Below are positions 26,183-35,894 of a stretch of DNA of 64,000 bases, piece by piece. The notes below the pieces were generated by a model. The model ran no database searches. It was not told where the DNA came from and saw nothing but the letters and a program-made list of their open reading frames with translations. This DNA is from Pseudoalteromonas rubra (GTDB lineage Bacteria > Pseudomonadota > Gammaproteobacteria > Enterobacterales > Alteromonadaceae): positions 1-64,000 of the forward strand of contig NZ_PNCJ01000019.1 of NCBI RefSeq assembly GCF_005887115.1, written 5' to 3'. Positions within the stretch are counted from its first letter, which is position 1, and the number at the start of each line of letters is the position of its first letter. The translations under genes and the position numbers were made by a program.

Positions 26183-27832
26183 TTACATGTTAGGGTAGTT
26201 AGGACCACCTGCGCCTTCTGGCGTCACCCAGGTGATATTTTGGCTTGGATCTTTGATGTCGCAGGTCTTACAGTGGACACAGTTTTGTGCATTAATTACG
26301 AACTGTTTATCGCCGTTTTCATCTTCGTTGACCTCATAAACGCCAGCCGGACAGTAGCGCTGAGCAGGCTCTGCATACTGTTCAAGGTTCACTTTGATAG
26401 GAATAGAGACATCTTTGAGTTGCAAATGACAAGGTTGCTCTTCTTCATGGTTGGTGTTGGATAAAAACACAGACGACAGCTTGTCAAAACTCAGTTTACC
26501 GTCCGGTTTAGGATAGTTAATTTCCTGAGAGTCTTTTGCCAGCCTGAGAGAAGCATGATCCAGCGTGGTATCTTTGAGTGTGAATGGCAATGAACCTGAA
26601 AACAGGTTTTGGTCAACCATGTTGTAGGCACCACCCAATATGCGACCAAACTTGTGCATGGCCGGGCCAAAGTTACGGGACTGGTAAAGCTCGTCATACA
26701 GCCAGCTGCTTTTGAAGTTATCGGCAAACTCGCTTAAATCTGCGCGAAGGTTTTCTTCCCCTAGCGCAGCTAAAATGGTATCCGCAGCTATCATACCCGA
26801 CTTCATTGCCGTGTGATTGCCTTTGATTTTGGCAAAGTTCAGAGTACCGGCATCGCAGCCAACCAGCAAACCGCCCGGGAAGTGCATTTTAGGCAACGCA
26901 TGTAGACCCCCTTTGGCAATCGCTCGGGCACCGTATGCAACGCGTTCACCCCCTTCCAGCGTGTCTTTAAATACTTGCTGATGTTTCATGCGCTGAAACT
27001 CATCAAACGGGCTCAGGTACGGATTTTTGTAGTTAAGATCTATGATTAATCCGACTACGACCTGATTATTCTCGGCATGGTACATAAACGACCCACCGTG
27101 GGTTTCGTTATCGAGCGGCCAGCCCGTACCATGGACAACTTTACCTTCCTGATGTTTTGCCGGGTCAATTTGCCAGATCTCTTTAAAGCCAATCCCATAG
27201 TGCTGAGGGGTTGCATCTTTATCCAGTGCAAACTGGCTGATCAGCTGTTTACCCAGATGGCCACGACAACCCTCTGCAAATACGGTGTACTTGGCTCTCA
27301 GTTCCATACCTGGCATGTAACTGTCTTTTGGCTCGCCATCTTTGCCAACACCCATATCACCGGTGATGATGCCTTTCACCTCATCATCTTCGACTATCAG
27401 CGAGTGCGCGCTGAATCCGGGGAATACTTCCACACCCAGTTGTTCAGCCTGCTCAGCCAGCCAGCGACAGACATTGCCCATAGACACAATATAATTGCCA
27501 TCATTTTTAAAGGTCTTAGGAACAGCAAAATGCGGGATGCTGGTCGCTTTGCTCTGATCTTTAAACAGGTAGATTTCGTCTTCAGTCACTTTTGTGGTGA
27601 CAGGGGCATTTTTTTCAGCCCAATCCGGGATTAATTCGTCCAGCGCTTTAGTTTCAAACACAGCTCCAGACAATATATGTGCTCCGACCTCTGAGCCTTT
27701 TTCAACGACACAGATCATCAGTTCTTGTTGTTTTTCCTGTGCCTGTTGTGCAAGTCGGATCGCACACGACAGGCCCGCAGGGCCCGCGCCAACAATCACG
27801 ACATCAAATTCCATGGTTTCGCGTTCGACCAT
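26183..27832 (-). CDS. etfD: Electron transfer flavoprotein-ubiquinone oxidoreductase
   Basis: Membrane-associated flavoprotein with a 4Fe-4S cluster that passes electrons from reduced ETF to ubiquinone. An FAD-binding GAGPAGLSCAIRLA lies at the N-terminus; the C-terminal ferredoxin part has YCPAGVYEV and NCVHCKTCDIKDP, giving the four cluster cysteines. The length of 549 residues is normal. An alternative ATG six codons in (27814) gives MEFDVVIVGAG. It is divergent from etfBA across a region with two LiuR-type palindromes. Confidence 0.95.
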   Translation of the reverse strand: MVERETMEFDVVIVGAGPAGLSCAIRLAQQAQEKQQELMICVVEKGSEVGAHILSGAVFETKALDELIPDWAEKNAPVTTKVTEDEIYLFKDQSKATSIPHFAVPKTFKNDGNYIVSMGNVCRWLAEQAEQLGVEVFPGFSAHSLIVEDDEVKGIITGDMGVGKDGEPKDSYMPGMELRAKYTVFAEGCRGHLGKQLISQFALDKDATPQHYGIGFKEIWQIDPAKHQEGKVVHGTGWPLDNETHGGSFMYHAENNQVVVGLIIDLNYKNPYLSPFDEFQRMKHQQVFKDTLEGGERVAYGARAIAKGGLHALPKMHFPGGLLVGCDAGTLNFAKIKGNHTAMKSGMIAADTILAALGEENLRADLSEFADNFKSSWLYDELYQSRNFGPAMHKFGRILGGAYNMVDQNLFSGSLPFTLKDTTLDHASLRLAKDSQEINYPKPDGKLSFDKLSSVFLSNTNHEEEQPCHLQLKDVSIPIKVNLEQYAEPAQRYCPAGVYEVNEDENGDKQFVINAQNCVHCKTCDIKDPSQNITWVTPEGAGGPNYPNM

Positions 27833-27912
27833 TTTTACCTCACATAGATTGACGGTAGTTTAACTAAAACGAGGCTTTAGTTTTGTTAAGGTTAAGCTAA
27901 GGTTATTTTAGG

Positions 27913-27928
27913 TTGACGTTTACGTCAA
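27913..27928. promoter_or_regulatory. LiuR-type palindrome, etfD-proximal
   Basis: TTGACGTTTACGTCAA, inverted TTGACGT / ACGTCAA with a two-base centre, 80 nt before the etfD start. Same architecture as the bkd palindrome at 1226-1241. Confidence 0.6.
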
Positions 27929-27961
27929 CAGGAAGTAGTCTGGATTCATTAAATTGTTTTG

Positions 27962-27977
27962 TTGACGTTTACGTCAG
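27962..27977. promoter_or_regulatory. LiuR-type palindrome, etfB-proximal
   Basis: TTGACGTTTACGTCAG, a copy of the upstream palindrome with one end base changed, centred 49 bp away and 31 nt before the etfB start. One site per divergent gene suggests separate control of the two transcripts. Confidence 0.6.
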
Positions 27978-28008
27978 CCCTATAGAATAACCAGATGATG
28001 GAGTAACC

Positions 28009-28761
28009 ATGAAAGTACTTGTGCCAATCAAACGCGTGATTGACTACAATGTCAAGGCAAGAGTCAAGGCCGACAACAGTGATGTTGATCTGACCAATGT
28101 AAAAATGGCAATGAACCCGTTCTGTGAGATAGCGGTAGAAGAAGCAATCCGCCTTAAAGAAGCCGGTACCGCCAGCGAAGTAATCGCAGTATCAATCGGC
28201 GATAAAGCTTGCCAGGAACAACTGCGTACGGCACTTGCTCTGGGCGCTGACAAAGCCATTCATATTGAAACAGATGCTAAGCTGGAGTCGCTTCACGTTG
28301 CTAAACTACTGGCAAAGCTGGTAGAGCAAGAAAGCCCTGAATTGGTTATTCTGGGCAAACAATCTATCGATTCTGACAACAATCAAACTGGTCAGATGTT
28401 AGCAGCACTTACTAAACGCCCTCAGGGCACGTTTGCGTCTAAAGTCGAAATTGCTAACGGCAAAGCGGTTGTCACGCGTGAAGTAGATGGTGGTCTGCAA
28501 ACGGTAGCACTTAACTTGCCAGCGGTTGTAACTACAGATCTGCGTCTGAATGAGCCGCGCTATGCATCTCTGCCAAACATTATGAAAGCCAAACGTAAAC
28601 CACTTGATGTGATTGCAGCAGATACGCTGGGTGTAGATCTGGCGCCGCGTGTGGAGCTGGTTCGTGTGGCAGAGCCCGCTAAACGTGAAGCGGGTATCGT
28701 TGTTGAAAGTGTAGAAGAACTGGTTAATAAACTAAAAACTGAAGCTAAGGTGATCTCATGA
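28009..28761 (+). CDS. etfB: Electron transfer flavoprotein beta subunit
   Basis: AMP-binding small subunit of ETF, which collects electrons from acyl-CoA dehydrogenases. N-terminal [22 protein letters not shown] is diagnostic; the ETF-beta signature [24 protein letters not shown] follows at about 118-141. The length of 250 residues is standard. It overlaps etfA by 4 nt (ATGA), so the two subunits are translated together. Control by the adjacent palindrome would tie it to branched-chain amino acid use. Confidence 0.96.
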   Translation: MKVLVPIKRVIDYNVKARVKADNSDVDLTNVKMAMNPFCEIAVEEAIRLKEAGTASEVIAVSIGDKACQEQLRTALALGADKAIHIETDAKLESLHVAKLLAKLVEQESPELVILGKQSIDSDNNQTGQMLAALTKRPQGTFASKVEIANGKAVVTREVDGGLQTVALNLPAVVTTDLRLNEPRYASLPNIMKAKRKPLDVIAADTLGVDLAPRVELVRVAEPAKREAGIVVESVEELVNKLKTEAKVIS

Positions 28762-29684
28762 GCGTACTAGTTATTGCTGAACACGAAAATGGTGTACTAA
28801 AGCCAGAAACGGCAAAAGTGGTTCATGCCGCGAGCAAGCTTGGCGCAGAGATCCATGTTCTGGTCGCGGGTCATAACGTTGGATCGGTGGCTGAGGCTGC
28901 GGCACAAATCGCAGGCGTAACGGCGGTCAAGTTGGCGGATGACGGCGCGCTTGATCATCAGTTGGCTGAAAGCACAGCGGATTTGGTTATCACACTTGCT
29001 GCAGGTTACAGCCATGTTCTGGCTGCGGCATCGACTACAGGCAAAAATATCATGCCTCGCGTTGCGGCCTTGCTGGATAAGTCGCAAATTTCTGAAATTG
29101 TAGACGTGGTAGATGCAGACACCTTTATGCGTCCAATCTATGCTGGTAACGCCATTGCTACGGTTAAATCATTAGAAGCACAAAAAGTTATCACCGTGCG
29201 TGCCAGTGCGTTTGACGCGGCCGGTGAGCAAGCCCCTGTTGCTGTCGAAACACTTAGTGCGTCGGTCGAAAACACCAGCAGCAGCTTTGTCGGTGTTGAA
29301 CAAACTGAATCAGAGCGTCCTGAGCTGACAGCGGCACCTGTGGTTATTTCCGGTGGTCGTGGCATGCAAAATGGTGAGAATTTCTCTTTACTTGAAGGAA
29401 TTGCAGACAAACTGGGTGCTGCCATTGGCGCATCACGTGCTGCGGTAGACGCAGGCTTTGTACCAAACGACATGCAAGTCGGGCAGACAGGTAAAATTGT
29501 CGCACCGGACCTGTATATCGCAGTGGGCATTAGCGGTGCTATTCAGCACCTGGCAGGTATGAAGGATTCAAAGGTCATCGTTGCTATCAATAAAGATCCG
29601 GAAGCGCCTATTTTCCAGGTGGCAGACTATGGTCTGGTGGCTGATTTGTTCGAGGTATTACCTCAGCTTGAGCAAGCCCTGTAA
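28758..29684 (+). CDS. etfA: Electron transfer flavoprotein alpha subunit
   Basis: FAD-binding large subunit of ETF. The C-terminal FAD domain has [67 protein letters not shown], all strongly conserved. The length of 308 residues is normal. Start in an ATGA overlap with etfB. Confidence 0.96.
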   Translation: MSVLVIAEHENGVLKPETAKVVHAASKLGAEIHVLVAGHNVGSVAEAAAQIAGVTAVKLADDGALDHQLAESTADLVITLAAGYSHVLAAASTTGKNIMPRVAALLDKSQISEIVDVVDADTFMRPIYAGNAIATVKSLEAQKVITVRASAFDAAGEQAPVAVETLSASVENTSSSFVGVEQTESERPELTAAPVVISGGRGMQNGENFSLLEGIADKLGAAIGASRAAVDAGFVPNDMQVGQTGKIVAPDLYIAVGISGAIQHLAGMKDSKVIVAINKDPEAPIFQVADYGLVADLFEVLPQLEQAL

Positions 29685-29702
29685 CAACAAATTCTGGTTG
29701 TT

Positions 29703-29736
29703 AAAGCCGTGAGCACTTATATGCCGCGGCTTTTTT
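29703..29736 (+). terminator. Probable etfBA terminator
   Basis: AAAGCCG / CGGCTTT stem with a long 17-base loop and six T residues. The loop is longer than usual, so moderate support. Confidence 0.55.
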
Positions 29737-30133
29737 CGTTTATTACGGAGTAAACTAAGTCACACTGCGTGTTTTTTGCCGTCTAGGCGTGATATGCACC
29801 TACCTAAGCCAGTCAATGCAAAATGTCAGTAGAGCAGGCCAGCTTCCTGTAAGAAAACATCTGAGTTGAAAAACATATCTGCTTGTTTATTTTGGCACCG
29901 GGTCAAAATAGCTCATACAAGTCAGCAAGCATGTGACATATGCACATTTATTTCAAAAAAACCACAGTGTTACCGCACCAAAAGGGGTCATTTCAGCTCA
30001 TTGTGGAGTAAAAACATTCAATTTGGTGGTACATGAGTCGTATTCTCTATCAGGCTGCAATAATTCGTTCATTGAGCACCGTTAAGGTCGTCCCGAAATT
30101 TATTAAAACCCCTTTTCTGTGCGAGAAAAAAAC
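29737..30133. other. Intergenic region before the TonB receptor
   Basis: About 400 nt without a plausible gene. It must hold the receptor promoter. I see no Fur box, no tandem Pho box and no strong hairpin; TGTGACATATGCACA at 29934-29948 resembles a CRP half-site pair but the spacing is one base short. Confidence 0.6.
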
Positions 30134-32923
30134 ATGAAAAACACTCTACCGACTGGTATATCGAAAATCTGTACTGGCGTTGCCATTGCACTGGGCCTGC
30201 TGAGTACGTCTGCCTCAGCGAATACATTACAGGGCGAATTGACTGATGCGCAAAATAAGGCGCGTTTTGAGGGGGCAAAGGTCATCATCAAGGAATTGGG
30301 CCGTGAAGTCAGCTCTGAGCGAAATGGTGAGTTTAGATTCATCAACCTGCCTGCCGGGACTTACACGTTGGAAGTTCGCTACATTGGCGCACAATCTGTC
30401 ACTCAGCAAGTCGTGATTAAAGACCAAGAGGTTACTCAGACACGAGTTGTGCTGAGTGCCTATCAGGGCGAAATGGATAATATTATTGTCAAAGGGCAGC
30501 GTGCAGGACAGGCCGGAGCCCTGAACAGACAGAAAAATGCCGATGGTATCAAATCTATTGTCAGTGCAGACAGCATTGGTCAGTTACCTGATCAGAATGC
30601 AGCAGAAGCGCTGCAACGCTTACCGGGTTTATTCATTGAGCGAGATCAGGGGGAAGGGCGTTTTGTTGGGATCCGGGGCATTGATCCGAACCTGAACAAC
30701 GTCACCATCAATGGGGCTGCTGTGCCTTCACCGGAAGGAGGTGTTCGCAGTGTCGCCATGGACGTACTTCCGAGCGAAATTATTCAGAGTCTGGAAGTCA
30801 GCAAAACAGTCACCCCTGATATGGATGCTAATGCGATTGGTGGCAGTATTGAAGTGAAAAGCTTAAGTGCGTTTGACCGCGAAGGGGAAAGCTACAGTTT
30901 TAACGTTCAGGGCGCATACAACGAGCAAGTTGAAAAGAGCAGCCCCAAATTGTCAGCCAGTTATAGCGATATCTATGAGATCAGCAGCCAGACACAGCTG
31001 GGTGTTGCAACCGCGGTTTCCTGGTTCGAGCGCAAGTTTGGCTCGCATAATATGGAAACCGATGGCGGCTGGATGGAGCTGGAAATGGAGGACGCCAATA
31101 CAGGTGAAGAAGTGACATTTTTTGGCGCCGAAGAAATTGAGCAGCGTCTGTATACCATCACGCGTGAACGTCTGGGGGCTGCATTGAATCTGGATCTGCA
31201 CCAGGGTCTGTTCAATAAGTATTACCTGAGAACCATGTACAGTGAATTCTCGGATAACGAATTCCGTCTGCGTAACGAATACAAGTTCGACAAAGGCGAG
31301 TATCTGAGCGATCAATCTGGCGATACTATGGCCTACTTCAGTGGTACCGAAATGGATCGGGACAGCAAAGATAGGTATGAAGAGCAAAGCATCTTGTCTG
31401 TGGTGGCCGGTGGTGAGCATTTGGTCAGCGATTGGTTTATAGAATACAGCTTGGTGTACTCAAAGTCTGATGAGCAGGAGCCGGATCGTTTAGATATGGC
31501 ATTTGCGGCTGAGGATTTGACGTTAGGGTATGCCAGCCTGGGTGATACGCCTACTTTGTCTCGCAGTGAAGGCGCTCATCAATTAAATGGCTTCGAACTG
31601 GATGAAATCGTTCATGAAAATAACCTGAGTGAAGACGAGGCGACCAGTTTTAAGCTGGACCTGACAAAAGATCTGGTGATTTCAGGTCACAATGCTGAGC
31701 TTAAATTTGGGGTTAAATATCGCGACCGTGAGAAGTTCAACTCTGTCAATGCGGTAGTCTATGACGGCGGATTTGATGATGTGACGGCAGAGCAATTCAA
31801 GGCTGTCGCACCTGAGTATGACTTGGGTGACTTTGGTCCGGGTCTGTCTGAGCAGGCCCTGCAAAGCTATTTTGCAAATAACAAAAGTGCCTTCGAGCGC
31901 AATGACCAGGAAACCAGCATAGAGTCTAAAGGGCGCAGCTATCGCTCTGAAGAAACAGTCAGTGCGTTATATGCCATGGTTAACATAGATTTTGGTAAAC
32001 TCAATTTGATCACGGGTGTACGTTACGAGGACACAGATTACACCACCCGAGGCTATCGGGTTGCACTCGAAAAAGACAAACTAACCGACAGCGAACAGGT
32101 CAATATCAGTCCATGGGAAGTGGATAAGTCATATGACCACCTAATGCCGAATCTGACTTTGCGTTATGAGCTGGCAGACGATGTGATCTCTCGATTTGCT
32201 TATACTCAGACGATTGCCCGTCCAGGATTTGAGGAAGCCGCTGCTTATCAGCTGCTGGAAAGCGAAACGGATGAAGACGACGGACAAGTCGTGACTGAGC
32301 GAGAAGGAGAGGTAGGCAACCCCGAGCTGGACCCTTATGAGTCTCACAACTTAGATTTGTCTGTTGAATATTACACAGGCAGCATTGGTGTTATGTCAGC
32401 AGGCTTGTTCTACAAGCAAATAGATAACTTCATTACTGAGCAGGAAGTGCAAGATCAGGCCCAATGGGCAGGTTATAAAAAAGTCATGCAGTACGTTAAT
32501 GGTGGCGAGGCAGACCTGACAGGTATTGAGCTGGCTTACAGCAAAAACTTTAAAAACGGGTTGATGTTTTCTGCCAATACCACCTTAATTGATGCCGATG
32601 ACAAGCTGACCCGCCAGTCAGATACCGTGGCGAACCTGATGGTCGGGTACGAAGACGACTCTGTGAGTGCGCGTCTGAGCGGCAACTACAAAAGTAAAGC
32701 TTACCTGAGCACAGAAAACGATGCCCGTGTATATCAGGACGACCATATGCAGCTGGACTTAAGCGTTAAATACTATTTCACTGAGCAAATGCAGGTGTAC
32801 TTCAATGCCATTAACCTGACCGATGAACCGCTATACATTTATCACGGTGAGCAAAAGTACAATTTCCAGTATGAGCAATATGGCCGTTCTTTCGAGCTCG
32901 GCTTCACATACACTTCTTTCTAA
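30134..32923 (+). CDS. TonB-dependent outer membrane receptor with N-terminal carboxypeptidase-regulatory-like domain
   Basis: About 929 residues. It has a signal peptide (ending STSASA), then a regulatory-like beta-sandwich domain (about 30-105; GEFRFINLPAGTYTLEVRYIG). The plug follows from about 120 (QLPDQNAAEALQRLPGLFIERDQGEGRFVGIRGIDPNLNNVTING). The barrel ends in the terminal Phe strand SFELGFTYTSF. This architecture is typical of receptors for large organic substrates in Alteromonadales. The ORF opens at GTG 30119; ATG 30134 is preferred. A secreted phosphatase gene follows, suggesting uptake linked to a phosphorylated substrate. Confidence 0.92.
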   Translation: MKNTLPTGISKICTGVAIALGLLSTSASANTLQGELTDAQNKARFEGAKVIIKELGREVSSERNGEFRFINLPAGTYTLEVRYIGAQSVTQQVVIKDQEVTQTRVVLSAYQGEMDNIIVKGQRAGQAGALNRQKNADGIKSIVSADSIGQLPDQNAAEALQRLPGLFIERDQGEGRFVGIRGIDPNLNNVTINGAAVPSPEGGVRSVAMDVLPSEIIQSLEVSKTVTPDMDANAIGGSIEVKSLSAFDREGESYSFNVQGAYNEQVEKSSPKLSASYSDIYEISSQTQLGVATAVSWFERKFGSHNMETDGGWMELEMEDANTGEEVTFFGAEEIEQRLYTITRERLGAALNLDLHQGLFNKYYLRTMYSEFSDNEFRLRNEYKFDKGEYLSDQSGDTMAYFSGTEMDRDSKDRYEEQSILSVVAGGEHLVSDWFIEYSLVYSKSDEQEPDRLDMAFAAEDLTLGYASLGDTPTLSRSEGAHQLNGFELDEIVHENNLSEDEATSFKLDLTKDLVISGHNAELKFGVKYRDREKFNSVNAVVYDGGFDDVTAEQFKAVAPEYDLGDFGPGLSEQALQSYFANNKSAFERNDQETSIESKGRSYRSEETVSALYAMVNIDFGKLNLITGVRYEDTDYTTRGYRVALEKDKLTDSEQVNISPWEVDKSYDHLMPNLTLRYELADDVISRFAYTQTIARPGFEEAAAYQLLESETDEDDGQVVTEREGEVGNPELDPYESHNLDLSVEYYTGSIGVMSAGLFYKQIDNFITEQEVQDQAQWAGYKKVMQYVNGGEADLTGIELAYSKNFKNGLMFSANTTLIDADDKLTRQSDTVANLMVGYEDDSVSARLSGNYKSKAYLSTENDARVYQDDHMQLDLSVKYYFTEQMQVYFNAINLTDEPLYIYHGEQKYNFQYEQYGRSFELGFTYTSF

Positions 32924-32938
32924 CCTGTTTAGCGGAGC

Positions 32939-32964
32939 GCGCCGGGGAAACCCGGCGCTGTGTT
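32939..32964 (+). terminator. Terminator after the TonB receptor gene
   Basis: Eight-bp stem GCGCCGGG / CCCGGCGC with a GAAA tetraloop, followed by TGTGTTTT. It sits just before the phosphatase start, so it may attenuate read-through into that gene. Confidence 0.75.
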
Positions 32965-32970
32965 TTATTT

Positions 32971-34245
32971 ATGACTTTAAAGCGATTTGTAGTGTCCTGT
33001 CTGAGTGTGTCTGCTCTGGTATCTTTTGCAGCCCAGTCAGATAATTCGGTGTCCTTCCTGGCGTTTGGTGATGGCGGCTACCACCCTGACTACCCCAAGT
33101 TAAAACACATCCATAAGCCAAAGAACAAAGCACAATTCATTGCTGCTGAGCGGGCAGACTGGATAGCGGAGCATCGACCAGTTGACGAGTTCAATCACGC
33201 GCCGGTTTACGTTTATCCGGGCACAGACATCGCCACTGAGCAAACAGGTGCACTTGCAACTGGCAAAGCGATGGCTAGTTTATGCCAGCAGAAAAAATGC
33301 GACTTTGCTATTCAGTTGGGCGACAACATATATCCGGATGGTGCCGGTGCCAACGATGGCAAAGATGATCAACAGCGCATGAACGACCTGATCCTAAAAC
33401 CGCTGCGTCCGTTATTTGAGCAGCAACCGGATCTGGTCGTATACTCCGCATTAGGCAACCATGACTGGAAAACGTCACGAAAAGGCGTGAAGCTTCAGAC
33501 AGAATGGATGGCAAAACAACCAAATTTTTATATGTCGCCCAAAGGCTACTACAGCTACACCATAGGTGAACCTGGCAACGATGTAGAGCTGTTTGTACTG
33601 GATACTAATATGCTACTCTCAGGTCAGCATTATTACGAGGTGCCGCTACGCCCCGATGGCAGTGAGCAGGGCTTAGCCAGCGCGCTTGCATCCGGCCAGG
33701 CAGAGGTTGAAGAGATAGAGCGTCATGAAGTCCCAGTCAACGGCGAAGATCATCGGCAGCTTGCCTGGTTGGCAGATGGATTAAAGCACTCTAAGGCTAA
33801 GTGGAAACTGGTGTACGGGCACCATATTTTGTGGTCAATCGGTGGCTCCAAATATGACGAGGGCCATGTACTGAGAAGACTCATTTTACCTGAGCTATGC
33901 CAGTATGCAGACGCCTATATTGCGGGGCATGAACACGATCTGGAGCTGTTAACAGACGATTGTAGTCGTGTGATGCCTGGTAACGCTAAACCTAAGCTGC
34001 CCTTGATTATCAGCGGAGCTGCAGCAAAAATGCGCGGAACACATACACCGTTTGCACAGCAGCAGGAGAAACGCTATCCAGAATACGATCTGGTATGGTC
34101 AAAAAGTTTCATCTGGGGCTTCGCCCATATTGAGCTGGATAACAATCTGGACAAACTGAACGTGTCTTTTTACACGACGCCACATGACCAAAGTGGCAAG
34201 CTTGAGGCTGAACAGTCATTTAGTTTTGCGAAACGTAGTGACTGA
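32971..34245 (+). CDS. Exported metallophosphoesterase (purple acid phosphatase-like)
   Basis: A 424-residue phosphatase with a signal peptide (VVSCLSVSALVSFAAQ). Calcineurin-like metal motifs in order are FGDGGYHPD, QLGDNIYPDGA, ALGNHDWK, VYGHHILWS and AGHEHDLELL, the pattern of tartrate-resistant acid phosphatase relatives. Probably periplasmic or secreted. It follows the TonB receptor on the same strand with only a terminator hairpin between, and no independent ribosome-binding site is obvious. Likely releases phosphate or a dephosphorylated ligand for uptake; inferred. Confidence 0.88.
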   Translation: MTLKRFVVSCLSVSALVSFAAQSDNSVSFLAFGDGGYHPDYPKLKHIHKPKNKAQFIAAERADWIAEHRPVDEFNHAPVYVYPGTDIATEQTGALATGKAMASLCQQKKCDFAIQLGDNIYPDGAGANDGKDDQQRMNDLILKPLRPLFEQQPDLVVYSALGNHDWKTSRKGVKLQTEWMAKQPNFYMSPKGYYSYTIGEPGNDVELFVLDTNMLLSGQHYYEVPLRPDGSEQGLASALASGQAEVEEIERHEVPVNGEDHRQLAWLADGLKHSKAKWKLVYGHHILWSIGGSKYDEGHVLRRLILPELCQYADAYIAGHEHDLELLTDDCSRVMPGNAKPKLPLIISGAAAKMRGTHTPFAQQQEKRYPEYDLVWSKSFIWGFAHIELDNNLDKLNVSFYTTPHDQSGKLEAEQSFSFAKRSD

Positions 34246-34253
34246 TAAGCAAA

Positions 34254-34287
34254 GGGATAGCACGTAGGCCAGTGCTGGGGCTATCCC
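34254..34287 (+). terminator. Hairpin after the phosphoesterase gene
   Basis: Stem GGGATAGC / GCTATCCC with an 18-base loop and no T run. Weak terminator candidate. Confidence 0.35.
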
Positions 34288-34436
34288 ACTCAAGCTGTCA
34301 GTGTTTCAGAGCAAAAAATTCATGGTATTCGGTAATTTGCACTATAGTTAAACTCACGCAAACAGACATGCGTACACCACTTACTGCCGTCAGGCGAGCT
34401 AGGTACTGTTATTGTCGAATATGAGTTGAGCTGCCA

Positions 34437-35564
34437 ATGAATACCAATGATCCCTCCATGGAAGAAACCCTATTTTTCGGCCAGTTATTGGAAAACTCCT
34501 CTCCAATTGAACTACTTAAACAAGTTCTAATGCGCTCGCAGCACGCTATAGTCGTTACCGACGCTAATCGTAATGAGGGTTACCGTATTGTGTATGCTAA
34601 CAGGGTATTTTGTCGTCATACCGGCTATGAGCTTGCCGAGTTAGTCGGCCAGTCAACTGCTATATTACAAGGACCCAAGAGCAACCGCAGAGTGCTGGCC
34701 AGATTAAGCCCGGCGCTCGAAAAAAACGGCTATTTTTACGGTTCTTCGGTCAATTACAGAAAAGACGGATCTATGTATCCGGTTGAATGGAATATCTCAG
34801 CCATAACAAATGAAGCGGGTGAGGTGACACATTACATTTCCCTGCAAAAAGATCTCACCAACATGCGCCGTCTGGTGCGGCAGATCCGAGAATCGACGGA
34901 CGTGTTTAAGCAGTTTTATCAGGAGTCGGCTCGCCAGGGCAGTCGCTTCGGTAAGGGAGCTGATTCCGTACTGAATGCCCTGAAAAGAAGTGCGAAATTG
35001 CTCAACGGCCGATTGCATCTCAAGGACAATGTTGAGCTTTTTCAGGAGGCTTTTCCGTATCAGGAGCCAGATGAAAACAGCTTTGATGAGCTATTTTTTG
35101 ATCTCGACGAAGATTCAGGCAGTGGTGCTGATCAGCGCTTAAACAAACAAGCTATGTCTGCTGAGGCGTTCTGGACCGATAGTCCAATTGAAGAGGATGA
35201 TGTTGAATCCATTGTTGGGGCTCTGAACGAGTTGGAATCAGAGACAGGTTTAATAGAGCTGAACGGCTATTCTGAAGCTCGGTTTAAAAATGTTGCAAGA
35301 CTCTACAAAGAACTGGCCAATACCTTGTATTTTTGCATTGAGTTCAACGATGGGGCATTAATGATCGATGAGGTAGCAGATCGTCTAGAGTCTCAGGCCG
35401 CGGATCCCGCATTCCCAATCGAGTTTTTGCTGATGTTTAATAAAGACATTAACAGCTGGCTCAATGATGTTTTTGTTGAGAAAGAGACTGACAATGTGTT
35501 TAGTGGCGAAAGCAATGCGATTATGGCGGGTGAACAGTTGCTATCTCTTATCGGTGAAAGCTAA
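34437..35564 (+). CDS. PAS domain protein with LOV-like PAS lacking the photoactive cysteine
   Basis: A 375-residue cytoplasmic protein. The PAS domain spans about 30-140: HAIVVTDANRNEGYRIVYANRVFCRHTGYELAELVGQSTAILQGPKSN to VEWNISAITNEAGEVTHYISLQKDLT. It resembles LOV domains, but the GxNCRFLQ position reads GQSTAILQ, so the flavin-adduct Cys is absent and light sensing by that chemistry is ruled out. The remaining 230 residues are acidic with no output domain I recognise; no GGDEF, EAL or kinase motif is present. No partner gene is adjacent. Probably a signalling adaptor. Confidence 0.75.
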   Translation: MNTNDPSMEETLFFGQLLENSSPIELLKQVLMRSQHAIVVTDANRNEGYRIVYANRVFCRHTGYELAELVGQSTAILQGPKSNRRVLARLSPALEKNGYFYGSSVNYRKDGSMYPVEWNISAITNEAGEVTHYISLQKDLTNMRRLVRQIRESTDVFKQFYQESARQGSRFGKGADSVLNALKRSAKLLNGRLHLKDNVELFQEAFPYQEPDENSFDELFFDLDEDSGSGADQRLNKQAMSAEAFWTDSPIEEDDVESIVGALNELESETGLIELNGYSEARFKNVARLYKELANTLYFCIEFNDGALMIDEVADRLESQAADPAFPIEFLLMFNKDINSWLNDVFVEKETDNVFSGESNAIMAGEQLLSLIGES

Positions 35565-35894
35565 TTGGCTCGTTGTTGCCGCTGGGGCGGTTGTTGATGT
35601 GCGCTCCAAGGGGTTCCTGTCCTGGGTATCCACTGTACACCAAATTAATGTCCTTATCGTGATCTCTGGTCAAGCTTCCAGCTCTGCTGACTGCTCCGGA
35701 CAATACATAATCTGCCAGGTTCACAATGAGCGGGTTACTCGTTGTCTATAAGAACCTGTAAGCAACCTTAAGCCATTTGGAAGCAGTATAATACTGCATA
35801 GCTTTGTGCCTGGGCGCTTTCATATTAATTACTTGCCACTTTGGAAAGTCACTGCTAACCTTTACTTTCCATAACGGAAAGTAAAGGAATGACT
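35565..35894. other. Intergenic region with palindromes before the membrane protein/regulator pair
   Basis: 330 nt. An open frame running through the first half (to 35751) overlaps the PAS gene and looks like a shadow. A perfect 15-bp palindrome GCAGTATAATACTGC is at 35783-35797. The 3' end holds the repeats described in the next entry. Confidence 0.6.
35838..35887 (+). promoter_or_regulatory. Nested inverted repeats that enclose the ribosome-binding site
   Basis: CCTTTACTTTCC (35859-35870) and GGAAAGTAAAGG (35876-35887) form a perfect 12-bp stem with an ATAAC loop. The 3' arm contains AAAGGA, the ribosome-binding site for the ATG at 35895. Just upstream, ACTTTGGAAAGT (35838-35849) is a near-palindrome whose GGAAAGT could pair instead with ACTTTCC (35864-35870), freeing the site. 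The repeats could equally be operators for the winged-helix regulator encoded two genes on. Confidence 0.65.

Noticed and set aside
27077..27634. 185-codon open frame opposite etfD
   Set aside because: Antisense shadow of a highly conserved gene.
29934..29948. TGTGACATATGCACA as a CRP site before the TonB receptor
   Set aside because: The half-sites are one base too close for the CRP consensus and the second half is imperfect.
29737..30133. Pho box before the receptor/phosphatase pair
   Set aside because: I looked for repeated CTGTCAT-like units and found none with the right period.
35464..35751. Open frame of 95 codons after the PAS gene
   Set aside because: It overlaps the PAS gene in another frame, has no ribosome-binding site and its composition is not protein-like in the second half.
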